From NCBI GenBank assembly GCA_007135505.1, contig SLIS01000210.1, forward strand, positions 1 through 5,994: a stretch of DNA of 5,994 nucleotides. Direction: 5' to 3'. The position numbers and the translations under genes were made by a program. The notes below the pieces were generated by a model that made no database searches, was not told where the DNA came from, and saw only the letters and a list, made by a program, of their open reading frames with translations. Positions 1 to 4,897 of this stretch are shown here, piece by piece. Source of the DNA: Halovivax sp. (GTDB lineage: Archaea; Halobacteriota; Halobacteria; Halobacteriales; Natrialbaceae). The first letter of the stretch is position 1. Every line of letters begins with the position of its first letter.

Positions 1-361
1 CGAGGCTCTGGGCCTGTGCGCGCGAAACGGTGGGGACGCGGTCGTCGCGACGGGTGCCGTCGCCGATGGCGTCGAACTCGCCGGCGGCGAGTTCTTCCAG
101 CGCGGCGAGGTGGACGTGCTGGATCCCGTTGCGGGGGAACCCGTCCTCCCTGATGTGGTCGATCGCCTCGCCGGCGATCGACTCGTCGAGTTCGATCCGT
201 TCGAAGGGCAAGTCGAGTTTCGCGGCGGCCGCCTCGGCGTGGCGCCAGTCGTCGGTGATCCCGAAGTGGGCCGTCGCGAGCGTCACGTCGTAGAAGTCCT
301 CGAGGAGCAACGCCGCGAGCGTCGAGTCCTTGCCGCCGCTGTACAGCAATCCGAGTTGCAT
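1..361 (-). CDS. PP-loop ATP-pyrophosphatase-type protein (DUF7411-like), 3' end cut by window edge
   Basis: Translating the minus strand from ATG at 361 gives [18 protein letters not shown] and stays open to the left edge, about 120 codons. SGGKDS at residues 8-13 is the PP-loop that binds ATP in N-type ATP pyrophosphatases (asparagine synthase, GMP synthase, tRNA-modifying ligases). Later segments include TAHFGITDDWRHA and GDGTRRDDRVPTVSRAQAQSL, which I recall from a haloarchaeal family annotated as DUF7411 or 'alpha hydrolase/asparagine synthase-related'. The substrate is unknown; adenylation of a small molecule or RNA is inferred from the family. The start ATG overlaps the stop of the upstream PDCD5-family gene by one base (TAATG), with no clear Shine-Dalgarno before it, so translation is probably coupled by termination-reinitiation. 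The protein is soluble and cytoplasmic by appearance, with no membrane segment in the visible part. The C-terminal part lies outside the window. Confidence 0.85.
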   Translation of the reverse strand, partial: MQLGLLYSGGKDSTLAALLLEDFYDVTLATAHFGITDDWRHAEAAAAKLDLPFERIELDESIAGEAIDHIREDGFPRNGIQHVHLAALEELAAGEFDAIGDGTRRDDRVPTVSRAQAQSL

Positions 362-708
362 TAGCGTCGCTTGATATCGAAGCTCTTCGACTCGGGCTTG
401 AGCTCGTTGAGCAGCTGCTTCATCTTCTCGTCGTCGATCTTGCCCTGGATGCGACCGCTCTGGGCCAGTGCGACGACCTGTCGTTCGACCTGTTCGCCGA
501 ACTGCTGTTTACTCATCTTCACCGTGTTCAGCCGCTTGCGGGCGTCGTCGGTGAGATGCTGTCGCAGCAGTGCCTTTCGCTGCGCTTCGGCCTGTTGCTG
601 GGCGGCCTGCTGGGCCTCCGCGTTGGCGCCCTGGGACTCCGCTTGCTCCTTCAACTCCTCCATGCGCTCTCTCCGGAGTTCGTCGAGTTCGTCGTCCGCG
701 TTGCTCAT
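361..708 (-). CDS. PDCD5-family DNA-binding protein
   Basis: 115 residues, the usual length for archaeal members of the PDCD5/TFAR19 family (MTH1615-like). The N-terminal half (about 5-50) is a charged helix rich in Glu, Arg, Gln and Ala. The conserved core follows: [15 protein letters not shown] (52-66), then [20 protein letters not shown] (74-93) and MKQLLNEL. This is the three-helix bundle of the family. The C-terminal tail ends in basic KSFDIKRR. The family binds DNA in vitro in archaea and its human homologue is linked to apoptosis; the archaeal role is not settled. The gene lies 126 bp downstream of rps19e, in an order I recall as common in haloarchaea, and its stop overlaps the next gene's start. 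No Shine-Dalgarno precedes the ATG; a weak TATA-like element about 29 nt upstream could give it its own leaderless transcript. Confidence 0.93.
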   Translation of the reverse strand: MSNADDELDELRRERMEELKEQAESQGANAEAQQAAQQQAEAQRKALLRQHLTDDARKRLNTVKMSKQQFGEQVERQVVALAQSGRIQGKIDDEKMKQLLNELKPESKSFDIKRR

Positions 709-733
709 GTCTGTGCGGTTGGGTCGCGTCGGG

Positions 734-741
734 GAAAATGA
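734..741 (-). promoter_or_regulatory. Weak TATA-like element upstream of the PDCD5-family gene
   Basis: On the minus strand the sequence reads TCATTTTC, the only T-rich stretch in the 126-bp spacer after rps19e. Its centre is about 29 nt before the ATG at 708, the spacing expected for a leaderless archaeal transcript. The match to the TTTAWA consensus is poor, so readthrough from the rps19e promoter is an equal or better possibility. Confidence 0.3.
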
Positions 742-834
742 TTACGGAGAGTCGCGGAGAAAGCCCACCCGAACGGGGAGGATGTCGAGCCGACGCCAGA
801 CGTCGATCGAGCGTGATCGATTACGGGCGTCGAT

Positions 835-1290
835 TCAGGCGTAGCGCTCTAGCTCCGGTCGGTCGAGGTCCTCGAGGACCTTCCCGGCCGTGTCGTCGAG
901 CAAGCTTCGACCGTCGGCGGTGATACGGCGTCCCTCGCCCTCGGCGGTCTCGACGTAACCCTGCTCTTCGAGCTGCTGGAGGATCGTCCGGATGACGTTC
1001 TTCGAGCCGTCGGCGCGCCGGTCGGGTGCGACGCGGTAGCGGTTCGAGCCGCGCTTGGAGCCGCCGTACTCGGTCGAGAGCCGCTCGACGCCGACGGGGC
1101 CGGTGTCGGCGACCTTGCGAAGCAGGCTGGCCGCGCGGGTGGCCCAGAAATCCTCCTGTTCCGGCGGCAGTTCGTTGCTGACGCCGCTCTTTGCGAACGC
1201 GGCCCAGTCGGGCTCGTCGAGTTCCTCGGAGAGGTCCGCGGCGAGCGCCTCGATGAGGGCCTCCGCCGGGACGTCGTACATGGTAGCCAT
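835..1290 (-). CDS. rps19e: 30S ribosomal protein S19e
   Basis: 151 residues beginning MATMYDVPAEALIEALA. S19e is a small-subunit protein shared by archaea and eukaryotes and needed for late 30S/40S maturation. The winged-helix fold signatures are visible: W29, then DFWATRAASLLRKVAD (47-62), GPVGVERLSTEYGGSKRG (64-81), the helix NVIRTILQQLEEQGYVE (98-114) and GRRITADGRSLLD (120-132). The chain is acidic, as expected in a halophile. The open frame extends 12 codons further upstream to 1326, but I chose ATG at 1290 because a TATA-like element lies 28 nt before it and the homologues I recall start with MATMYDVP. ATG at 1281 (MYDVP) is the alternative. It is the first gene of the leftward cluster rps19e, PDCD5-family, PP-loop, and is divergent from thiL. 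Confidence 0.95.
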   Translation of the reverse strand: MATMYDVPAEALIEALAADLSEELDEPDWAAFAKSGVSNELPPEQEDFWATRAASLLRKVADTGPVGVERLSTEYGGSKRGSNRYRVAPDRRADGSKNVIRTILQQLEEQGYVETAEGEGRRITADGRSLLDDTAGKVLEDLDRPELERYA

Positions 1291-1314
1291 TGGGGGAGCG
1301 TATCCGACGCCGCC

Positions 1315-1321
1315 ATTTAAG
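1315..1321 (-). promoter_or_regulatory. TATA box for rps19e
   Basis: The minus strand reads CTTAAAT in an otherwise GC-rich spacer. Its centre is 28 nt upstream of the ATG at 1290, so transcription should start at or next to the start codon. This leaderless geometry is common in haloarchaea and supports choosing 1290 over 1281 or 1326 as the start. Confidence 0.6.
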
Positions 1322-1591
1322 AACATCGGTGTCCAGCGACCGTGGATGTCTCTGTGTCACACGCTCGCCGCAGTGGTTCTTCGAGTCGCCAGATCCGTTG
1401 GGTTCGCCGGGCTCCCGTTCGCACGAACGCAGTCGGGGCGGCCGATCGGTCGGCCGATCGCCGAGTCGGTCGGGGCGGCTGCTCGTCGGCCGATACCGGT
1501 CGGTCCGTCGAACGAGTGTCCGTGGGGCGAGACCAGGTCGTCGCGCTCGTCACGTTCCGGGGCGAAGTCGACTCCCGAAACACTCCGGACC
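1322..1591. other. Divergent spacer between rps19e and thiL
   Basis: The whole divergent gap (1291-1622) is 332 bp, and this is the part between the two promoter elements. I see no gene here: open frames through it are Arg/Ser/Pro-rich and run into thiL out of register with any recognised family. It contains a short cluster of CGGCCGAT words (1439, 1451, 1487) and one perfect 7-bp inverted repeat, listed separately. No tRNA-like fold or T-run terminator was noticed. Confidence 0.6.
1443..1460. repeat. Perfect 7-bp inverted repeat with 4-nt loop
   Basis: CGATCGG (1443-1449), TCGG, CCGATCG (1454-1460). It overlaps a near-tandem duplication of CGGCCGATCG (1439-1448 and 1451-1460), with a third partial copy CGGCCGAT at 1487-1494. 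It lies roughly mid-way between the divergent rps19e and thiL starts, so it could be an operator or a hairpin. CG-rich words of this type are frequent by chance in haloarchaeal DNA. Confidence 0.4.
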
Positions 1592-1599
1592 GCTTTTCT
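1592..1599 (+). promoter_or_regulatory. Weak TATA-like element for thiL
   Basis: GCTTTTCT is the most T-rich stretch before thiL. Its centre is 27 nt upstream of the ATG at 1623, which would give a leaderless mRNA. It departs from the TTTAWA consensus by lacking the internal A residues. Confidence 0.4.
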
Positions 1600-1622
1600 C
1601 TCGGGCCCGCAAACGCGAACCT

Positions 1623-2525
1623 ATGGACGAGCGTGCGGCCCTCGCACTCCTCGAGGGCGAACTCGGGCCGGCCGGTGACGACGCGGCCGTCGTCGACGGG
1701 CAGGTCCTGACGACGGACATGCTCCACGACCGGACGGACTTTCCCGACGGGACGACGCGCTACACGGCCGGCTGGCGGGCCGTCGGCGCCTCGCTGTCGG
1801 ACGTCGCGGCGATGGGTGCCGAGGCCACGGCCGCCGTTGCCGTCTACGCCGCACCCGCCTTCGTCGAAACGGAACTGCTCGATTTCGTCCGCGGGGCGCG
1901 AGACGTCTGCGAACTGGTCGGCGCCCGGTACGTCGGGGGCGACCTCGACGGCCACCAGGAGTTCACCGTTGCCACGACGGCGCTCGGTCGCGTCTCCGAC
2001 GCGGAGCCGCCCGGCTCGGGTTCCGTCGACCCCGTCCGCCGGAGCGGTGCCCGGCCCGGTGATCGCGTCTGCGTCACGGGGACGCTCGGTCGGAGTGCGG
2101 CCGCACTGGAGCTGTTCGACCGGGACGAGCACGACCGAGCCAACGACCTCTTTCGCTTCGAGCCCCGCGTCGAGACCGGACTGGGCCTGGCGCCGCATGC
2201 GACCGCCATGATGGATTCGAGCGACGGGCTCGCCCGCTCGCTCCACCAGCTCGCCGAAGCCTCCGCGTGTGGCTTCGCGATCACGTCGGAGGAGATTCCA
2301 GTGGACGAGTCTCTGGCTACCGTCGTGACGGACGAGTCGCGGGCGCTTCGGACGGCCCTCACCTTCGGCGAGGACTTCGAACTCGTCTTCACGATTCCGG
2401 CGGAGGCGGTCGAGCCGGTCCGCGAGTCGACTCCAGTTCCCGTCTCGGTCCTGGGTCGCGTCGTCGAGGACGGCATAACGCTCGACGGGGAACCGCTGGC
2501 CGACGAGGGCTTCGCGCACGGGTAG
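1623..2525 (+). CDS. thiL: Thiamine-monophosphate kinase
   Basis: 300 residues beginning MDERAALALLEGELG. ThiL phosphorylates thiamine monophosphate with ATP to make thiamine diphosphate, the last step of cofactor synthesis, in the cytoplasm. Family motifs appear in order: GDDAAV (18-23), TTDMLHDRTDF (30-40), GWRAVGASLSDVAAMGAEA (50-68), GGDLDGHQEFTV (105-116), GDRVCVTGTLG (146-156), MMDSSDGLARSLHQL (196-210) and FGEDFELVFT (248-257). The Asp-rich metal and nucleotide sites of the PurM/ThiL fold are thus intact. The frame is open upstream to 1290, but those 111 codons read as Arg/Ser/Gly-rich non-coding sequence. ATG 1623 sits 27 nt after a T-rich element and gives the short N-terminus usual in haloarchaea. 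The gene stands alone, divergent from rps19e and convergent with the M50 protease gene, so a housekeeping monocistronic unit is inferred. No THI-box riboswitch was recognised. Confidence 0.95.
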   Translation: MDERAALALLEGELGPAGDDAAVVDGQVLTTDMLHDRTDFPDGTTRYTAGWRAVGASLSDVAAMGAEATAAVAVYAAPAFVETELLDFVRGARDVCELVGARYVGGDLDGHQEFTVATTALGRVSDAEPPGSGSVDPVRRSGARPGDRVCVTGTLGRSAAALELFDRDEHDRANDLFRFEPRVETGLGLAPHATAMMDSSDGLARSLHQLAEASACGFAITSEEIPVDESLATVVTDESRALRTALTFGEDFELVFTIPAEAVEPVRESTPVPVSVLGRVVEDGITLDGEPLADEGFAHG

Positions 2526-2534
2526 AATTTTATT
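2526..2534 (+). terminator. Candidate T-rich terminator after thiL
   Basis: Directly after the thiL stop the sequence is AATTTTATT in a GC-rich context. Archaeal intrinsic termination commonly uses such T-rich tracts without a stable hairpin. It lies in the 128-bp convergent gap before the 3' end of the M50 gene. The same tract could be read as a weak TATA box 28 nt ahead of a GTG at 2559, but no credible protein follows. Confidence 0.35.
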
Positions 2535-2653
2535 GAGCGCGTGGTAGATTGCTGTACCGTGAGCGAAAGCAGGGCCGTTGCACCATCCCGCTACAGCGCC
2601 GCTGTGTTTGGACAGAACCGCCGTACCCGAGAAGTCCGGTGGCGTCCATCCCC

Positions 2654-3772
2654 TCAACTGACGATTTCGAACGGGACGGGGACGAAACAGAGCACCCCGA
2701 GCCCGAACGTGACGATGCCGACGGCGAGTCGGCGCCAACCGAGTCGTTGCTCCACGACCGGATGGACCGGCCCGGCAGCCGCGACCAGTGTCGTCAGCAC
2801 GCCCCAGATGATCCAGATCGAGACGGCCTGGCCGCCGTATCCCGAGACGAAGTAGAGGTAGCCAGCCAGGGCGAGCAGCGCTCCGGGAACCAGCGCGGCC
2901 ACGGTCTCCTGTGCGGGTCCGAGCATCGATCGGAGGATGTGGCCGCCGTCGAGTTGCCCGGCGGGGATGAGGTTCAAGAACGTGATGAGCATGCCGACCC
3001 AGCCGGCGATCACGACGGGATTGACCATCGTGGTGGCGTCGCCCCGATAGAGCGACTGGCCGAAGACGGCGGCGAGCCCTTCGAGCAAGAGGGGATACCC
3101 GATCCGCAGTTCGATCGCGTCCGCACTGTCGACTACCTCCGCGGGCGCGTGGACGGGATCGAGGTGGAGGCCGAGGATCGTGACCAGCACGGTCGCGGCC
3201 AGCCCGGCGAGGGGGCCGGCGACGCCGATGTCGAACAGGGCCTTGCGACTCGGCATCCGGCCGTCCATCTTGATGACTGCGCCGAGGGTCCCGATGAGGG
3301 TCGGAACCGGAATGAAGTACGGTAACGACGCGTCGACCCGGTGGTATCGACTCGCCACGTAGTGGCCCATCTCGTGGACGCCCAGCACGAAGAGGAGCGC
3401 CGCGGCAAACGGCCACGCCCGGAGGGCGTCGACCGGATTCGCGACTGGATCGAGCTGGTACCAGAAGGCACCCGCGAACAGCGTCGAGAGAAGCGTCGCG
3501 ACGAAGAGCAGCAGGTGTTTCCACGGGACGCCGTCGACGCCGAGCGACTGGCGCGTCGCGACGAGGGCGTACTGGCCCCGCCGTCTCGTCACTTCGAGAT
3601 CCCAGCCCGCATCGTGGAACACGGGCCAGAGTTCCCTGGCTGCGACGTCGGGGTCGACTCGCGGCTCGCCGACGTAGACGACCCGATCGGGCTGCTGGTG
3701 AATCTCGTCGATGGTGAATAGCGAGTGGATGCGCTCCAGTGGGGGCCCACTCGTCGTCGACTCGTCCGCCAT
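2654..3772 (-). CDS. M50-family (site-2-protease-like) membrane metalloprotease
   Basis: 372 residues from ATG at 3772. A cytosolic N-terminal region (about 1-80) includes FTIDEIHQQPDRVVYVGEP and a short alpha/beta stretch. About six to seven hydrophobic segments follow (near 85-103, 119-140, 181-204, 250-270, 291-310, 316-334, 346-366). The zinc site is clear: HEMGH at 133-137 in the second segment, and NLIPAGQLDGGH at 267-278, where D275 is the expected third ligand. Family members cut substrates within or near the membrane, often releasing transcription factors; the substrate here is unknown. The frame extends 42 codons upstream to 3898, but a consensus TATA box 28 nt before ATG 3772 favours that start and a leaderless mRNA. 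The gene is convergent with thiL. Its TATA box lies inside a perfect inverted repeat, hinting at repressor control. No partner or substrate gene is evident in the window. Confidence 0.93.
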   Translation of the reverse strand: MADESTTSGPPLERIHSLFTIDEIHQQPDRVVYVGEPRVDPDVAARELWPVFHDAGWDLEVTRRRGQYALVATRQSLGVDGVPWKHLLLFVATLLSTLFAGAFWYQLDPVANPVDALRAWPFAAALLFVLGVHEMGHYVASRYHRVDASLPYFIPVPTLIGTLGAVIKMDGRMPSRKALFDIGVAGPLAGLAATVLVTILGLHLDPVHAPAEVVDSADAIELRIGYPLLLEGLAAVFGQSLYRGDATTMVNPVVIAGWVGMLITFLNLIPAGQLDGGHILRSMLGPAQETVAALVPGALLALAGYLYFVSGYGGQAVSIWIIWGVLTTLVAAAGPVHPVVEQRLGWRRLAVGIVTFGLGVLCFVPVPFEIVS

Positions 3773-3787
3773 TGACGGACGTATCTC

Positions 3788-3810
3788 ACCGGCGCGTATA
3801 AATCGCCGGT
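3788..3810. promoter_or_regulatory. Perfect 7-bp inverted repeat bracketing the M50 TATA box (candidate operator)
   Basis: ACCGGCG (3788-3794) and CGCCGGT (3804-3810) are exact reverse complements separated by 9 nt, CGTATAAAT. On the minus strand that spacer contains the TATA box. A protein bound to this palindrome would block TBP/TFB, so it is a plausible operator. This is inferred from geometry only. The next promoter to the right has the same arrangement with shorter arms. Confidence 0.45.
3797..3803 (-). promoter_or_regulatory. TATA box for the M50 protease gene
   Basis: The minus strand reads ATTTATA, a good match to the haloarchaeal TATA consensus. Its centre is 28 nt upstream of ATG 3772, so the transcript should begin at or next to the start codon. 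This decides the start against the longer open frame. Confidence 0.75.
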
Positions 3811-4000
3811 TGCTTCGCAGGACGTCGAATCGATCGGCCGGGCGAGTGAGATGTTGGCACTGGCGACCCAGCGCACCCGCCGTTGCCCGAACCAACACCC
3901 GTCTGTGGGCACTCGCGAAGTCGGCGTCGAAATAGGGAGAAGGTGCAGGGTGTATCGGGCGGGGACCCGAAGTTCGTCGACTGGCAGCCGGTGGTGGCGT

Positions 4001-4246
4001 CTACGCCGCCTCGACGCGCCAGGTCGTCGCGCTCGTGTAAGACCACTTCTCGACCTCGAGGTCGTCGGCGGACTCGGAGAGTCTGACCATGAGCGCGCCG
4101 ATCTCCTTCGGGGAGAGCCCGACGTCGTCGGCGATGAACTTCCCTTTGAAGTACATCTCTCCGTCTTCGGCGCGTTCGCGCAAGTACTGCTTCAGGCGGC
4201 GTTTCTTGGAATCCGTGGAGGGTGATGCAGTCGTACTCATCGACAT
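4001..4246 (-). CDS. Small winged-helix-like protein (DUF7123-type)
   Basis: 81 residues. After a Ser/Thr-rich N-terminus (1-13) comes a charged helix SKKRRLKQYLRERAEDGEMY (13-32). FIADDVGLSPKEIGALMVRL (37-56) follows, which has the spacing of a helix-turn-helix. Then comes LEVEKWSYTSATTWRVE (63-79), which fits a beta-hairpin wing. I recall near-identical haloarchaeal proteins annotated as DUF7123; the family name is from memory. A small DNA-binding regulator is inferred from the fold. No target is known, although the inverted repeat around its own TATA box could be one. ATG 4246 was chosen over ATG 4240 because the TATA box centre is 28 nt upstream of 4246. The gene is single, 228 bp upstream of the M50 gene on the same strand, but that gene has its own strong TATA box. 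Confidence 0.85.
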   Translation of the reverse strand: MSMSTTASPSTDSKKRRLKQYLRERAEDGEMYFKGKFIADDVGLSPKEIGALMVRLSESADDLEVEKWSYTSATTWRVEAA

Positions 4247-4265
4247 CTCAATCCCAGCAACCGAG

Positions 4266-4284
4266 ACCTGTTATAAAGGCAGGT
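4266..4284. promoter_or_regulatory. Perfect 5-bp inverted repeat bracketing the DUF7123-type TATA box
   Basis: ACCTG (4266-4270) and CAGGT (4280-4284) are exact reverse complements with a 9-nt spacer, TTATAAAGG, that contains the TATA box. The layout is the same as at the M50 promoter, including the 9-nt spacer and outermost ACC/GGT. It is a candidate operator, possibly for autoregulation. With only 5-bp arms, chance is a real alternative. Confidence 0.35.
4271..4278 (-). promoter_or_regulatory. TATA box for the DUF7123-type gene
   Basis: The minus strand reads CTTTATAA, a strong TATA match, centred 28 nt upstream of ATG 4246. The element is close to symmetric, so it could also work rightward; a 39-codon frame starts at ATG 4303, about 29 nt away on the plus strand, but its coding status is doubtful. 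Confidence 0.75.
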
Positions 4285-4769
4285 TACTTCGTGGCGTTTC
4301 GAATGCTTTCACCGAACCGGATGGTAATATCGCTATACGCGGAATTAACCGGACGTTTCAGTAGCTGCCGAAATCTCTCTAGACGTTTTACTATACAATC
4401 TAATTTATTATTCCGAGAATAGAGGGCTTGCAACTTATTACACCAACGATCGATCAAATAAATCCGTCATTTCACGTTTCACTAGCTGATGAACGTAAAC
4501 AAACCGTCCCGCCGCATTCGGTCGCCACCCGGGTATGGTCTCCTCATCGGCGTGTACGAACGTCGTCCAGGTGGGCAAACAGCGTCGTTTGTACCCTGGC
4601 TGACGGTCCGTAGCGGCCGGACTGCGAACGTGTGACGGAACAGCTGGCGACGAGCGATTCGCGCTGTCCTCGGTCGACGTATCAACCGACCCGTCGATTT
4701 CCCCGCCGGTTGCCAGCCGGGCGAGTACGACTCCGTGGCAGCGCGCTACCGTCTTTCCGACCACCTAGC

Positions 4770-4808
4770 TATCGTCGAACTGGCTGGTTTCGGACCAGCG
4801 TGACGATA
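4770..4808. repeat. Bipartite inverted repeat (possible hairpin)
   Basis: Outer arms TATCGTC (4770-4776) and GACGATA (4802-4808) pair perfectly. Inner arms GCTGGT (4783-4788) and ACCAGC (4794-4799) also pair perfectly around TTCGG. The two stems are separated by 6 nt on one side and 2 nt on the other, giving a 13-bp folded structure with an internal loop. It lies about 90 nt beyond the stop of the leftward beta-helix gene, so it could sit in that transcript's 3' region. No T-run adjoins it. Confidence 0.45.
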
Positions 4809-4846
4809 CGACGCTCCTCCGGGAGTCGGTACGAGCCTCGGGACTG

Positions 4847-4850
4847 AAAA
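4847..4850 (-). terminator. Possible weak T-tract terminator after the beta-helix gene
   Basis: On the minus strand a four-T run (CGATTTTCAG context) lies about 48 nt past the stop codon. It is the only T-tract in the first 100 nt downstream. It is short, so the call is tentative; the folded repeat further on may instead mark the transcript end. Confidence 0.2.
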
Positions 4851-4897
4851 TCGAAGTGGGGCGCAACGGGTGCCTCGGTTCCGTACGGATCGGTTGG

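Larger units (their letters stand above)
4285..4897. other. Long spacer without a convincing gene; AT-rich left half
   Basis: From about 4285 to 4505 the DNA is clearly AT-rich compared with its surroundings, with several TATA-like strings (TTTTACTATAC near 4386, TAATTTATTA at 4401, CTTATTA at 4434) and a small inverted repeat TATTC-CGA-GAATA (4409-4421). From about 4505 to 4897 it returns to moderate or high GC. The longest frame (minus, 4764 to 4438, GTG start right after a stop codon) has only about two thirds G/C at third positions in its first 70 codons and no motif I recognise, so I do not call it a gene. The spacer may hold promoters for an unseen RNA, decayed coding sequence or simply non-coding DNA. 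Confidence 0.55.

Noticed and set aside
377..390. Palindrome TCGAAG-CT-CTTCGA
   Set aside because: It lies within PDCD5-family codons for S-K-S-F-D; with a 2-nt loop and a coding explanation it needs no regulatory role.
371..844. Cys/Ser-rich plus-strand frame opposite the PDCD5-family gene
   Set aside because: It is the complement of a Gln/Ala/Glu-rich helical protein; the repeated Cys, Ser and Phe come from reading those codons backward.
1055..1678. Plus-strand frame across rps19e, the divergent spacer and the start of thiL
   Set aside because: It overlaps two well-supported genes, is Ser/Arg/Pro-rich and has no recognisable domain.
2559..2855. GTG-started frame placed 28 nt after TTTTATT
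   Set aside because: The spacing is right for a leaderless start, but the product is Ser/Thr/Pro/Arg-rich, unlike local proteins, and two thirds of it overlaps the M50 gene in antisense.
2549..3325. A 258-codon plus-strand frame with acidic, halophile-like composition
   Set aside because: It lies antisense to the M50 gene, whose HEMGH and NLIPAGQLDGGH motifs make it the real one. The acidic look comes from reading its complementary codons.
1317..3524. A 735-codon open frame on the minus strand across thiL and into the M50 gene
   Set aside because: It is antisense to thiL, Arg/Pro/Gly-rich, without motifs. Long stop-free shadows are normal opposite GC-rich haloarchaeal genes.
4438..4764. 108-codon minus-strand frame in the long spacer
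   Set aside because: Its GTG start directly follows a stop codon and no TATA box lies at the right distance. Third-position G/C is only about two thirds over the first 70 codons, and no motif is recognisable.
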